Shown: in pieces, positions 1 through 11,828 of the stretch
Layout of the letters: the number at the start of each line of letters is the position of its first letter
Position numbering within the stretch: the first letter of the stretch is position 1
The notes under the pieces: model-generated
Told to the model about the DNA's origin: nothing
The model's input: the letters and a program-made list of their open reading frames with translations, nothing else
The model's database searches: none
Assembly: GCF_000377565.1 (NCBI RefSeq)
Contig: NZ_KB898379.1
Coordinates: 1 to 62,085 of the forward strand
Length of the DNA stretch: 62,085 nt
Direction: 5' to 3'
Origin: Rhizobium sp. 2MFCol3.1
Lineage (GTDB): Bacteria; Pseudomonadota; Alphaproteobacteria; Rhizobiales; Rhizobiaceae
Program-made: the position numbers and the translations under genes

Positions 1-167
1 CGGTCATCGACCGCCTCGCCGGCGGCAAACCGCTTCAACCAGACATAGCCCGTCTGGCGGCTGATGCCGAAGCGCTCGCAAAGGGCCGACACGTTCGCCC
101 CCTCAAGCCCCGCCAGCCGACAGAATTCCAAACGCTCGTCCACAACCGACCTCGCCCGCCAAGCCAT
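1..167 (-). CDS. IS481-family transposase, N-terminal fragment cut by the window edge
   Basis: Fifty-five codons from an ATG at 167 run off the left edge. The translation begins MAWRARSVVDERLEFCRLA and contains a helix-turn-helix, ALCERFGISRQTGYVWLKRF, at about residues 28-47. That is the DNA-binding start typical of IS481-family DDE transposases. The catalytic DDE core is beyond the edge, so it cannot be said whether the gene is intact. Family assignment rests on the N-terminal pattern only; IS3-type OrfA proteins share a similar helix-turn-helix. Confidence 0.65.
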   Translation of the reverse strand, partial: MAWRARSVVDERLEFCRLAGLEGANVSALCERFGISRQTGYVWLKRFAAGEAVDD

Positions 168-245
168 CGAAACCTCCCGGATCCAAATCCGAAAAGTGTC
201 AGGCATGTCTCCGAACATCTGTCAGGTATGTATCAAGGCTGTACA
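1..245 (-). mobile_element. Right end of an IS481-family insertion sequence (partial)
   Basis: The stretch from the window edge to about 245 reads as the 5' end of an insertion sequence on the minus strand. It has a transposase start at 167 and, upstream, an end-like sequence at about 195-245. Read outward it begins TGTACAG and holds repeated TGACAG/ATGCCTGACA-type words, in the style of IS481-family terminal repeats. The other end lies outside the window, so neither target duplication nor full length can be judged. The element sits downstream of the gcvP terminator and breaks no visible gene. Confidence 0.65.
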
Positions 246-365
246 ACTAAGCCCGAGGATGACGGTCGAGCGAGGATTGTGGCGCTCGATCAATGGGTTG
301 GCGATGATGGGTATCACGCTCCTCATCCGTCAGTCCCCGACCGGATCAACCATCCCCCAAACACC

Positions 366-389
366 AAAACGCCCGGACAAAGCCGGGCG
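366..389 (-). terminator. Rho-independent terminator of the gcvTHP operon
   Basis: A perfect 7-bp stem (CGCCCGG/CCGGGCG at 370-376 and 383-389) with a 6-nt loop is followed on the minus strand by TTTT. It lies 17 bp after the gcvP stop codon and is the natural end of the glycine cleavage transcript. Confidence 0.8.
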
Positions 390-405
390 TTTCGATGTCG
401 TATCC

Positions 406-3269
<2,864 letters not shown>

Positions 3270-3270
<1 letters not shown>

Positions 3271-3632
3271 TACGCGGTGAGCTCCTTGTAGGCCGCTTCG
3301 TCGAGGAGGCCATCGGCATCGGCGGCGTTGGCGAGCTTCAGCTTGAAGAACCAGCCAGACCCTTGAGGGTCTGAATTGACCAGCGACGGATCGGCGACGA
3401 TGGCGGGGTTCACTTCGGTGATCTCGCCTTCCAGCGGGCAGTAGACATCCGAGGCGGCCTTGACGGATTCGACGGTGGCCGCGTTGTCGTTCTTGCCGAA
3501 GGTGGCGCCGACTTCAGGCAGTTCCACGAACACCAGATCGCCGAGCTGCTCGACGGCATAGGTGGTGATGCCGACGGTGGCGACACCTGCTTCGATCTGC
3601 AGCCATTCGTGTTCTTCGGTGAATTTCAGCAT
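3270..3632 (-). CDS. gcvH: Glycine cleavage system H protein (lipoyl carrier)
   Basis: A 120-residue lipoyl carrier that shuttles the aminomethyl intermediate between P, T and L proteins. The lipoylation lysine is K58 in VESVKAASDVY, and the fold residues around GDLVFVELPE are standard. A longer in-frame ORF reaches 3740, but the extra codons come from the RIME repeat. The ATG at 3632 is preceded by AGAGAGGA and gives the canonical MLKFTEEHEW start. The gene overlaps gcvP by one base. It is separated from gcvT by 315 bp that hold the repeat. LipB, which feeds lipoylation, is encoded at 21986. Confidence 0.97.
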
Positions 3633-3703
3633 GGGATGGTCCTCTCTGGGGAATGGGGTGTTTGGTGGAATTTGGTTGTGTCGATATTGGACGTTGTGCC
3701 CAG

Positions 3704-3860
3704 CGTTACCCCCCTCTGTCCTGCCGGACATCTCCCCCACAAGGGGGGAGATCGGCGAGTGGGGAGGCCTACGTCAAACAATGAAGGTCGAGCGAGCGGG
3801 TGCGTCCAGCCAATCTCCCCACCTGTGGGGGAGATGCCCGGCAGGGCAGAGGGGGGTAAT
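3704..3860. repeat. RIME-type palindromic intergenic repeat
   Basis: Two long inverted arms, about 47 bp each, begin TTACCCCCCTCTG and read toward each other across a spacer of about 60 bp. Each arm carries its own smaller palindrome (ATCTCCCCCACA against a GGGGGAGAT arm). This mosaic of nested palindromes is the pattern of the Rhizobium intergenic mosaic elements. It lies inside the gcvT-gcvH gap of an operon, where the RNA could fold into a large hairpin and change transcript stability or relative expression of gcvT and gcvHP. That effect is inferred. Confidence 0.85.
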
Positions 3861-3947
3861 CCTCGCGCATCGCCAGCGACGGCGGCCTGCGAACAGTGCG
3901 CCTGAACAGGCATTGCAACGATATGGATCGCCGCCGCGCTCATGGTC

Positions 3948-5084
3948 TTATCGCTTGTAAGTCGGCGTGACGAAGGGCAGGGCCGCGACTGTCACCGGCA
4001 GGTACTTGCCGCGAACCTCGGCGTAGACGACCGTTCCGACGTCGGCAGAGGCGACCGGCACGTAACCCATGGCAACGGGGCCTTCGGCGCTGGGGCCGAA
4101 GCCGCCTGAGGTCACTTCGCCGATGACGGTCTTGCCTTCCTGGTCGGCATAGAGCTTGGCGTGGCCGCGCACCGGGGCCTTGCCGTCGGGCTTCAGGCCG
4201 ACGCGGCGGCGGGTTGCGCCGTTGTCGAGTTCGGAGAGGATGCGTTCGGCGCCGGGGAAGCCGCCGGCGCGGGCGCCGCCCGATTTGCGGGCTTTCTGGA
4301 TGGCCCAGACGAGGGCTGCCTCGACGGGGGTCGTGGTGGTGTCGATGTCGTTGCCGTAGAGGCAGAGGCCGGCTTCGAGGCGCAGGCTGTCGCGGGCGCC
4401 GAGGCCGATCGGCTCGACGTCGGGATGCTCGAGCAACCGCTTGGTGACATCGACGGCCATGTCCGAAGGGATCGAGATCTCGTAGCCATCCTCGCCGCTG
4501 TAGCCTGAGCGCGAGACGAGACAGGAGACGTCGTGCAGGCGGCAGTGGCGCACGTCCATGAATTTCATGGCGGCGACATCGGCCCAGAGTTCGGCCAGCG
4601 CTTCGACGGCGCGCGGACCCTGCAGCGCGATCAGCGCGCGGTCTAGCACCGTGATGTCGCAGGTGTCGGAAAGGTGCTTCTTCAGATGCGCGACGTCGGC
4701 ATCCTTGCAGGCGGCGTTGACGACGACGAAGAGGTGGTCGTCGAGATGGGTGATCATCAGGTCGTCGAGGATGCCGCCGTTTTCATCGGTGAAGAAACCG
4801 TAGCGCTGGCGTCCCTCGGCAAGACCGAGAATATCGACGGGAACGAGGCTTTCGAGCGCGAGTGCGACGTCCTCATACTTGCCCGACTTCGCCTTGATGA
4901 CGACCTGGCCCATGTGGGAGACATCGAAGAGACCGGCGGCTGCGCGGGTCTGCAGATGTTCCTTCATGACGCCGGCCGGATATTGCACCGGCATGTCATA
5001 GCCCGCGAAGGGCACCATGCGGGCGCCGAGCGACAGATGCAGGTCATGCAGCGGGGTTTTCTTCAGGGCAGCAGTATCGTCCAA
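3948..5084 (-). CDS. gcvT: Glycine cleavage system aminomethyltransferase, T-protein
   Basis: Transfers the methylene carbon from the aminomethyl-lipoyl arm of GcvH to tetrahydrofolate and releases ammonia. The 378 residues match the usual family size. The N-terminal GARMVPFAGYDMPVQYPAG (residues 20-38) and the ENGGILDDL segment (101-109), which holds the folate-site acidic residues, are typical. It is the first gene of the gcvTHP operon and directly follows the tandem glycine riboswitch, so it should be induced by glycine. Confidence 0.96.
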   Translation of the reverse strand: MDDTAALKKTPLHDLHLSLGARMVPFAGYDMPVQYPAGVMKEHLQTRAAAGLFDVSHMGQVVIKAKSGKYEDVALALESLVPVDILGLAEGRQRYGFFTDENGGILDDLMITHLDDHLFVVVNAACKDADVAHLKKHLSDTCDITVLDRALIALQGPRAVEALAELWADVAAMKFMDVRHCRLHDVSCLVSRSGYSGEDGYEISIPSDMAVDVTKRLLEHPDVEPIGLGARDSLRLEAGLCLYGNDIDTTTTPVEAALVWAIQKARKSGGARAGGFPGAERILSELDNGATRRRVGLKPDGKAPVRGHAKLYADQEGKTVIGEVTSGGFGPSAEGPVAMGYVPVASADVGTVVYAEVRGKYLPVTVAALPFVTPTYKR

Positions 5085-5149
5085 GGACGCCTCCGGTGTT
5101 TGCGCGTGGGTTCCATGCGCGAGCTCAAATATTCGGGCGCGGTTGCGCC

Positions 5150-5325
5150 TTGTTTCGAGCCCCCTCTGTCTGTTTGCCTGAGATTGTTATCCCTTCGGCG
5201 CGCGTTTCTAAGAACGCGTCTCTCCAGAGTTCCGTCTGCCCCTTGCTGGTCCTTTTGCCTGAGAGTTTCCGGGGCGGTTGCTCCTTCGGCACCGGCTGCG
5301 ACGAGCCGGCTTCTCCCAACAAGGT
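5150..5325 (-). promoter_or_regulatory. Tandem glycine riboswitch upstream of gcvT
   Basis: On the minus strand two aptamer cores appear in series. The first has GGGAGA, then CCGAAGGAGCAA, then CTCAGGCAAAAGGAC, and closes with CTCTGGAGAG. The second repeats CCGAAGG and then ATCTCAGGCAAACAGACAGAGG. The two-aptamer layout with a short linker is the classic glycine 'gcvT' element. It ends about 65 nt before the gcvT start. Known examples activate gcv operons when glycine is abundant. The exact 5' and 3' limits are approximate. Confidence 0.93.
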
Positions 5326-5441
5326 TGAGCGCAATTATCTGGCGATGGCGGTGCTTGGCAAGGGGGAATGTCGCCGGCGCGCAATTTTTTGTCGCGGTCT
5401 TCTTCGCCGGTCGAATTTCGGATTGATCGGGACGGGTGGTC

Positions 5442-5711
5442 TTAGTCTTCTTCGTAAAGCTTGAGCGCCTGCTGCAGGGCCGCCTGCGGCTGGCGCTGGC
5501 CCATGGTCATCAGGTCGAGCGCGACTTCGGTGGAGTTGATGACGGCGGCCGATTCATCGGTATCCTGGCCGGCATCGGTTCGGCGCTTGATGTCGGCGAC
5601 CTTGCGGGCATCCTTGGCGGCGGTGCTGGCGGAGACGCGCGGGGGGATGCGCAGCGCTTCAAACGCCGCGGCCGCCGTACTTGCCGAAATGGAACCAACC
5701 AGAACTGTCAT
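5442..5711 (-). CDS. Small conserved-type hypothetical protein
   Basis: An 89-residue protein, rich in alanine, with no signal peptide or membrane segment. It begins MTVLVGSISAST and ends in an acidic tail (KLYEED). The middle (AAKDARKVADIKRRTDAG) is strongly helical and charged. No family is recognised. The start codon lies inside an interrupted palindrome, CTGTCA-TG-TGACAG (5705-5718), which could be an operator or a translation-control hairpin. Transcription is from the unassigned region at 5712-5913, which it shares divergently with the small lipoprotein gene. Confidence 0.6.
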   Translation of the reverse strand: MTVLVGSISASTAAAAFEALRIPPRVSASTAAKDARKVADIKRRTDAGQDTDESAAVINSTEVALDLMTMGQRQPQAALQQALKLYEED

Positions 5712-5913
5712 GTGACAGATTTAGGACAGCGGACCTTCCCGTGGCGCTAAGAATATCGCTAAAATATTACCTTTTGTGATGGTTCTTGTGCTGGATTTGA
5801 GTTTTTAAGCTATAGTGCAAATGTAGTGCGCCTCTATATCTGTCTCATTGCCTCGTTACTTCTTGCATTACTCAACAACAGAATAGTGCCGGTCCTTCAA
5901 AGGAGGAGTTCAG

Positions 5914-6072
5914 ATGCGCCGTTTTCACTCGCTTGCCCTGGCTGGGGCGCTTGTCGTCACTGCATTCGTCACCACGGCCTGCACCTCGACGGAGCAAAGC
6001 CGCAATCCCCGCATGCCGCTGAACTCGGCCTGCGCCTATGGCTTCGACAATGACCGGCCGTGCAGCTATTGA
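5914..6072 (+). CDS. Very small putative lipoprotein (52 aa)
   Basis: The ATG at 5914 has a strong AAGGAGGAG ribosome site 7 nt upstream. The product begins MRRFHSLALAGALVVTAFVTTAC, a basic N-terminus and hydrophobic core ending in a lipobox-like VTTAC. About 30 polar residues with two more cysteines follow, ending NDRPCSY. Small exported lipoproteins of this kind are frequent in rhizobia. The lipobox lacks the usual Leu at -3, so secretion without lipidation is possible. Function unknown. Confidence 0.7.
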   Translation: MRRFHSLALAGALVVTAFVTTACTSTEQSRNPRMPLNSACAYGFDNDRPCSY

Positions 6073-6138
6073 GGTGGCGGTGAACTGTATCGATAGCGGT
6101 CAATTGGCAACGCATCCGGCCTGCGCTACACAAAGCCT

Positions 6139-6516
6139 ATGATCCAGGCTCTTCTCGTCGCCGTCGGCGGCGCCATCGGTTCCGTGCTTCGCTATTATGT
6201 CGGCCAGTGGTCGTTGCGGCTGATGGGCCCGAATTTTCCGTGGGGGACGCTTGTTGTCAATGTTGTCGGTTGTTTCGTCATCGGCGTCTTCGCGGAGCTG
6301 ATCGCACGGCGTTTCAATGCGTCGAACGAATTGCGGCTTTTGCTGATCACCGGGTTTCTCGGCGGCTTCACGACGTTCTCGGCCTTCTCGCTGGATGCCA
6401 TCTCGCTGATCGAGCGCGGGGCGATGGCGTCGGCGGCGGTCTATATGGTGGCAAGTGTCGGGCTGTCGATGGCGGCTGTTTTTGCCGGGCTTGCGATCAT
6501 GCGGGCGTTGATCTGA
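6139..6516 (+). CDS. crcB: Fluoride ion exporter CrcB/FluC
   Basis: A 125-residue four-helix membrane protein that exports fluoride as a dual-topology dimer. The family signatures GGAIGSVLRYY (10-20), PWGTLVVNVVGCFVIG and GFLGGFTTFSAFSLD, which supplies the phenylalanine ion track, are all visible. A fluoride riboswitch was looked for in the 66 bp upstream and not found, so regulation is not evident. The next gene, the rluC-like one, starts 112 bp downstream. Confidence 0.93.
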   Translation: MIQALLVAVGGAIGSVLRYYVGQWSLRLMGPNFPWGTLVVNVVGCFVIGVFAELIARRFNASNELRLLLITGFLGGFTTFSAFSLDAISLIERGAMASAAVYMVASVGLSMAAVFAGLAIMRALI

Positions 6517-6628
6517 GAGGGGGATCTGACGTCCTCTGAGATTCAGGTTTCCGTTTTTGCGTAAAATGCTCTAAAGCCAGCGGCAAAGGCCGCGCCTGGT
6601 GCCGGCAACTCTTTCCGAAAGTACAGAC

Positions 6629-7621
6629 ATGGCTGGCATTGAACATATTACCGTCGAAGCCGACGAGGCGGGCATGCGCCTCGATCGTTGGTTCAAGATC
6701 CACTATCCCGGCCTCGGATTCGGTCCGCTGCAGAAGCTGATGCGCTCCGGCCAGGTGCGTGTCGATGGTGGTCGCGTGAAGACCGATGCGCGCGTACAGC
6801 CGGGGCAGGTGGTGCGCGTGCCGCCGCTGGATGTCGACGCCAAGAAGGCCGGGCCGATCGCCAGCCACGATCTGAAGCATGGCGGCGACTACGAACTGTT
6901 GCAGCGCATGGTGCTGCATGAGGACGACAAGGTGATCGTGCTCAACAAGCCGGCCGGCCTTGCCGTGCAGGGCGGGTCCGGTGTGACGCGCAACATCGAC
7001 AAGATGCTGGAGGCCTGGACGAGCCCGAAGGGCGAGAAGCCACGGCTGGTGCACCGTCTCGACCGCGACACCTCGGGCGTGCTCGTCATCGCCCGCACGC
7101 GCGGTGCCGCGCAGAAGCTGACGGCGGCGTTTCGCGAGCGCGACACCAAGAAGACCTACTGGTCGCTGGTGAAGGGCGTGCCGCGCAAGCACGAGGACAA
7201 GATCTCGACCTGGCTGGTGAAGGAACAGACGCCGGATGGCGACCGGATGCGGGTCTGCAAGCATGGCGAGGAGGGCGCCGATCACGCGATCTCCTATTAC
7301 AAAGTGCGCGAGACGGCGGCGCAGAACCTCGCCTGGCTGGAAATGGAGCCCTATACCGGCCGAACGCACCAGCTGCGCGTCCACGCGCTGCATATCGGTC
7401 ATCCGATTATCGGCGATCCCAAGTATTTTGACGACGACCACAACTGGGATTTTCCTGGCGGTATCCAGAAGCGGCTGCACCTGCATGCCCGCAAGATCGA
7501 CATTCCGCATCCGAACGGCGGGCGCCTGCGTGTGACCGCGCCGCTGCCGCCGCACATGGTCCAGACCTGGAACCTGCTCGGCCTCGATCTGGCTGAGGCG
7601 GATCGGGAAGATTTCGAATGA
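6629..7621 (+). CDS. rluC: RluA-family 23S rRNA pseudouridine synthase (RluC-like)
   Basis: A 330-residue pseudouridine synthase with an N-terminal S4 RNA-binding domain (about residues 14-75) and a catalytic domain. The catalytic aspartate is D145 in LVHRLDRDTSG. The GRTHQLRVH motif later in the protein is also typical. A GTG 30 bp upstream is in frame, but the ATG at 6629 gives the normal N-terminus. Substrate assignment to positions 955/2504/2580 (RluC) is by family likeness; RluD-like specificity cannot be excluded. The stop overlaps the next gene (ATGA). Confidence 0.88.
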   Translation: MAGIEHITVEADEAGMRLDRWFKIHYPGLGFGPLQKLMRSGQVRVDGGRVKTDARVQPGQVVRVPPLDVDAKKAGPIASHDLKHGGDYELLQRMVLHEDDKVIVLNKPAGLAVQGGSGVTRNIDKMLEAWTSPKGEKPRLVHRLDRDTSGVLVIARTRGAAQKLTAAFRERDTKKTYWSLVKGVPRKHEDKISTWLVKEQTPDGDRMRVCKHGEEGADHAISYYKVRETAAQNLAWLEMEPYTGRTHQLRVHALHIGHPIIGDPKYFDDDHNWDFPGGIQKRLHLHARKIDIPHPNGGRLRVTAPLPPHMVQTWNLLGLDLAEADREDFE

Positions 7622-8271
7622 AACTGGCATTGTTCGATTGCGACGGCACGCTCGTTGATAGCGCCGCGCTGATCCATGAGGTGATGGCGCGGACCTTCGT
7701 GCATTTTGGCCATGACCAGCCCGAACTCTCGCAGACGAAGGCGATCATCGGGCTGACGCTCGACATCGCGATCGCGCGCATGCAGGGCAAGCCGCATGTG
7801 GATGACGAGGCCGTGGCGATGACGGCGCATTACAAGGCGATCTACGCCGATGTGCGCGCTGAAGCCGGTGTCGACGTGCCGCTGTTCGACGGCATCAGCG
7901 AGCTGATCCGTACGCTGGCTGCAAAGGACGAGGTGCTGATCGGCGCCGTCACCGGCAAGTCGCGCCGCGGGCTGGTGCATATTCTGGAGACGCACGGTTT
8001 TTCCGGCGATTTCATCGTGTCGCGCACCGCAGACGATTGTCCGTCGAAGCCGCATCCGGCCATGGTGACGGAATGCTGCAGCGAAACGGGGATGAATCCC
8101 GCCGATACCATTGTCATCGGCGACGCGATTTACGATATGCAGATGGCAAAGGCAGCGGGCGCCACGGCGATCGGCGTGTCCTGGGGTTATGCCAGCGTCG
8201 AAGACCTGGTTGCTGCCGGTGCCGATACGATCGCCTACCATCCGGCCGACATTCTGAAGCATTTTTCCTGA
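7618..8271 (+). CDS. HAD-superfamily hydrolase (phosphoglycolate phosphatase-like)
   Basis: 217-residue HAD phosphatase. Motif I is LFDCDGTLVDS, with the nucleophile D7 and acid/base D9. Motif II is GAVTGKS (about 103-109). Motif III/IV is KPHPAM and VIGDAIYDMQMAKAAGA near residue 165. The start overlaps the rluC-like stop by 4 bp, so the two are probably translated together; this rluC-HAD pairing is often seen in alphaproteobacteria. The substrate is not known. A separate, more typical Gph is encoded at 23402. Confidence 0.85.
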   Translation: MKLALFDCDGTLVDSAALIHEVMARTFVHFGHDQPELSQTKAIIGLTLDIAIARMQGKPHVDDEAVAMTAHYKAIYADVRAEAGVDVPLFDGISELIRTLAAKDEVLIGAVTGKSRRGLVHILETHGFSGDFIVSRTADDCPSKPHPAMVTECCSETGMNPADTIVIGDAIYDMQMAKAAGATAIGVSWGYASVEDLVAAGADTIAYHPADILKHFS

Positions 8272-8279
8272 GGTGAGCC

Positions 8280-9089
8280 ATGCGTGATCTGTTGAACGAC
8301 CTGTCCGAGGGGCTGAGCCATCCCGATCCGATCCGCCGCGCGCAGATCCAGATGAAGAAGCCGCTGCCGAAGCGTTTTTATAAGGACGTCTCGGTGAGCG
8401 AGGCCCAAGGCGCCGGCCCGCAAGGCACCGACGTTGGCTTCGTCGTTGAGCTCGACGGCAAGGCTGTGCGCACGCCGGCCCGCAATCTCCTGGCTGCGCC
8501 GACGCGCAAGCTTGCCGAGCTGATGGCGGACGAGTGGAAGGCTCAAGGCGACGAGATCGATCCAGGCTCCATGCCGTTGACCAAGCTGATCAACACGGCG
8601 ATCGATGGTGTTTCGACCGACACGCAGGCCGTCTTCGAAGACATCTTGCGCTTTTCCGGCACCGACATGCTCTGCTACCGCGCCGAGGGGCCGGAAGAGC
8701 TGGTGGCGCGGCAGACCAAGCTCTGGGATCCGGTGCTTGATTGGGCGTCGAATACGCTCGGTGCGCGCTTCATTCTCGCCGAGGGCATCGTGCACCAGCA
8801 GCAGCCGCAGAGCGCGATTGCCGCATTTTCGGCGGCGCTGCGCAAGCACGACAATGCGATTGCGCTTGCCGTGCTGCACACGATCACGACGCTGACGGGA
8901 TCCGCACTTCTGGCGCTGGCTTTTGCCGAAGGCGAGCTCGATGAAACCGAGGTGTGGTCGCTGGCGCATCTCGAAGAGGACTGGACGATCGAGCACTGGG
9001 GTAGCGACGAAGAGGCGGAAGAGCGCCGTGCGCTGCGTTTCATCGATTTTCTGTCCGCGACGCGCGCTTTTTTGGCACTGAAGGGCTGA
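8280..9089 (+). CDS. ATP12-family F1-ATPase assembly chaperone
   Basis: A 269-residue protein matching the ATP12 family, whose mitochondrial member chaperones the F1 alpha subunit. Recognisable stretches are KRFYKDVSV (about 34-42), VVELDGKAVRTPARN (58-72), EWKAQGDEIDP and the C-terminal SLAHLEEDWTIEHWG. Alphaproteobacteria carry this gene as the likely origin of the mitochondrial factor. It lies 8 bp after the HAD gene and is probably co-transcribed with the rluC-like gene and HAD. Confidence 0.9.
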   Translation: MRDLLNDLSEGLSHPDPIRRAQIQMKKPLPKRFYKDVSVSEAQGAGPQGTDVGFVVELDGKAVRTPARNLLAAPTRKLAELMADEWKAQGDEIDPGSMPLTKLINTAIDGVSTDTQAVFEDILRFSGTDMLCYRAEGPEELVARQTKLWDPVLDWASNTLGARFILAEGIVHQQQPQSAIAAFSAALRKHDNAIALAVLHTITTLTGSALLALAFAEGELDETEVWSLAHLEEDWTIEHWGSDEEAEERRALRFIDFLSATRAFLALKG

Positions 9090-9158
9090 AATAGATTGCC
9101 ATGACCGTCTTTATGGCGAAGATCGCGACTCTTAATGGGGTGGATGCGGTTTTTCGTC

Positions 9159-9635
9159 ATGAATATGTTTCAGTCGGTTATTTCCAAAATTGTACTATCG
9201 TTTCTCGCGCTCGTTTCGGCTTTGGCGCTGGTTTCCTGCGGCTCGCTGATGCCGAAGGAACCGCCGGGACCGATCTACGACGTTCGCAGCGCCGTGGTCG
9301 TATCCGGCCCGAAGGTGCCGCCGGCGGTGCTTGCGGGCGTTGGTGATCGTGTCAACAAGGCGATCAACGCCACCGTTCGCACCGAGGTCTATCCGCGTGT
9401 GGTCCTGACCATCCGCGTCGTGTCCGTCGCTAAGGACCAGGGATACGACAATAGCCAGAGTTCGGCGAAGGTGACGGTCGATGCGGCTTCGGTCGAGGAC
9501 GGTACCGTCATCGCCGTATCGAACTTCGACGTGCTCAGCCGCTCGAACGTCTCGGACGCATCCGACGAAATTCTTGCTGAAAACATCGCAGCGCGTATCC
9601 GGTCGATCTTTACGCTCAACCATGGTTCGGAGTAA
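9159..9635 (+). CDS. Putative lipoprotein, unknown function
   Basis: About 158 residues from the ATG at 9159; an in-frame ATG at 9135 would add eight residues. The N-terminus is a lipoprotein signal, with a hydrophobic core ending LALVSC (Cys27). The mature part starts with Pro-rich PKEPPGPIYDV, then an alternating strand pattern (VVLTIRVVSVAKDQGY, SSAKVTVDAASVEDG). This suggests a small beta-rich periplasmic domain attached to a membrane. Not recognised beyond that. It sits between the ATP12 gene and pccB. Confidence 0.7.
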   Translation: MNMFQSVISKIVLSFLALVSALALVSCGSLMPKEPPGPIYDVRSAVVVSGPKVPPAVLAGVGDRVNKAINATVRTEVYPRVVLTIRVVSVAKDQGYDNSQSSAKVTVDAASVEDGTVIAVSNFDVLSRSNVSDASDEILAENIAARIRSIFTLNHGSE

Positions 9636-9658
9636 TCGCGCCGTAACGGGAGGTCACC

Positions 9659-11191
<1,533 letters not shown>

Positions 11192-11316
11192 GGTGAAGAA
11201 GTCGTGGAAAATCAATGAAAATCAAGCGGATGTGATGGGAATGGCTGATATCGTGACTTCTCTGTTTTCAACCAGATCGCTAACGCTCCTCTGTCTTATG
11301 ACCTAAGGAGAGACTT

Positions 11317-11709
11317 ATGCCCAGTTTCGAACGCCTCAACGCGTATCAGCCCTACGCGATTGCCGCGCTCCGTATCATCACCGCTCTGCTCTTCATCGAG
11401 CACGGCACGATGAAGCTTTTCGCCTTCCCGATCCCCCAGGGTGCCGGCGGTCCGCTGCCGCCGCTGATGCTCTTCGCCGCTCTGCTCGAGACCATCGGCG
11501 GTCTGGCGATCCTCGTCGGCTTCTTCACCCGCCCTGTTGCCTTCATCCTGTCGGGCCAGATGGCGGTCGCCTACTTCATGGCGCACCAGCCGCGTGGCTT
11601 CTTCCCGGCCGAGAACGGCGGCGAAGCTGCAATCCTGTATTGCTTCATCTTCCTGGCCCTGGTGTTCACCGGCGCCGGCGCGTTCGCGATCGACAAGAAC
11701 AAGGCGTGA
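11317..11709 (+). CDS. DoxX-family membrane protein
   Basis: A 130-residue protein with four predicted membrane helices: residues about 15-35, 48-68, 75-92 and 105-125. It has the DoxX signature FIEHGTMKLFAFP and ETIGGLAILVGFFTRP. Members are small inner-membrane proteins of uncertain role, often linked to oxidative or sulfur stress. AAGGAGAG precedes the ATG. It is a single-gene unit with its own 125-bp upstream region and a strong downstream terminator. Confidence 0.88.
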   Translation: MPSFERLNAYQPYAIAALRIITALLFIEHGTMKLFAFPIPQGAGGPLPPLMLFAALLETIGGLAILVGFFTRPVAFILSGQMAVAYFMAHQPRGFFPAENGGEAAILYCFIFLALVFTGAGAFAIDKNKA

Positions 11710-11787
11710 TCTGACGGCCGTGGGCCTATCCCGCGGCGCGGTCTGATCACGCAACATAAGCGATGCGTCGGGGACGAGCGCATCAAC

Positions 11788-11819
11788 CGATCGGCCCCTT
11801 TCGGGGCCGATCGTGTTTC
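11788..11819 (+). terminator. Terminator between the DoxX gene and fghA
   Basis: A perfect 11-bp stem (CGATCGGCCCC/GGGGCCGATCG) with a TTTC loop, then TGTTTCT on the plus strand. It ends the DoxX transcript and, being symmetrical, may also stop the converging fghA transcript. Confidence 0.8.
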
Positions 11820-11828
11820 TGGGTGTTG

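Noticed and set aside
3704..3860. CRISPR-like repeat or transcription terminator alone
   Set aside because: There are only two inverted arms with nested palindromes, not regularly spaced direct repeats; RIME fits better.
5826..6053. 75-codon frame starting MRLYICLIASLLLALL
   Set aside because: It overlaps the better supported lipoprotein frame, which has a full Shine-Dalgarno sequence; the later half is a shadow.
6073..6138. Fluoride riboswitch before crcB
   Set aside because: The gap is only 66 bp and lacks the conserved crcB-motif words; no supporting fold was found.
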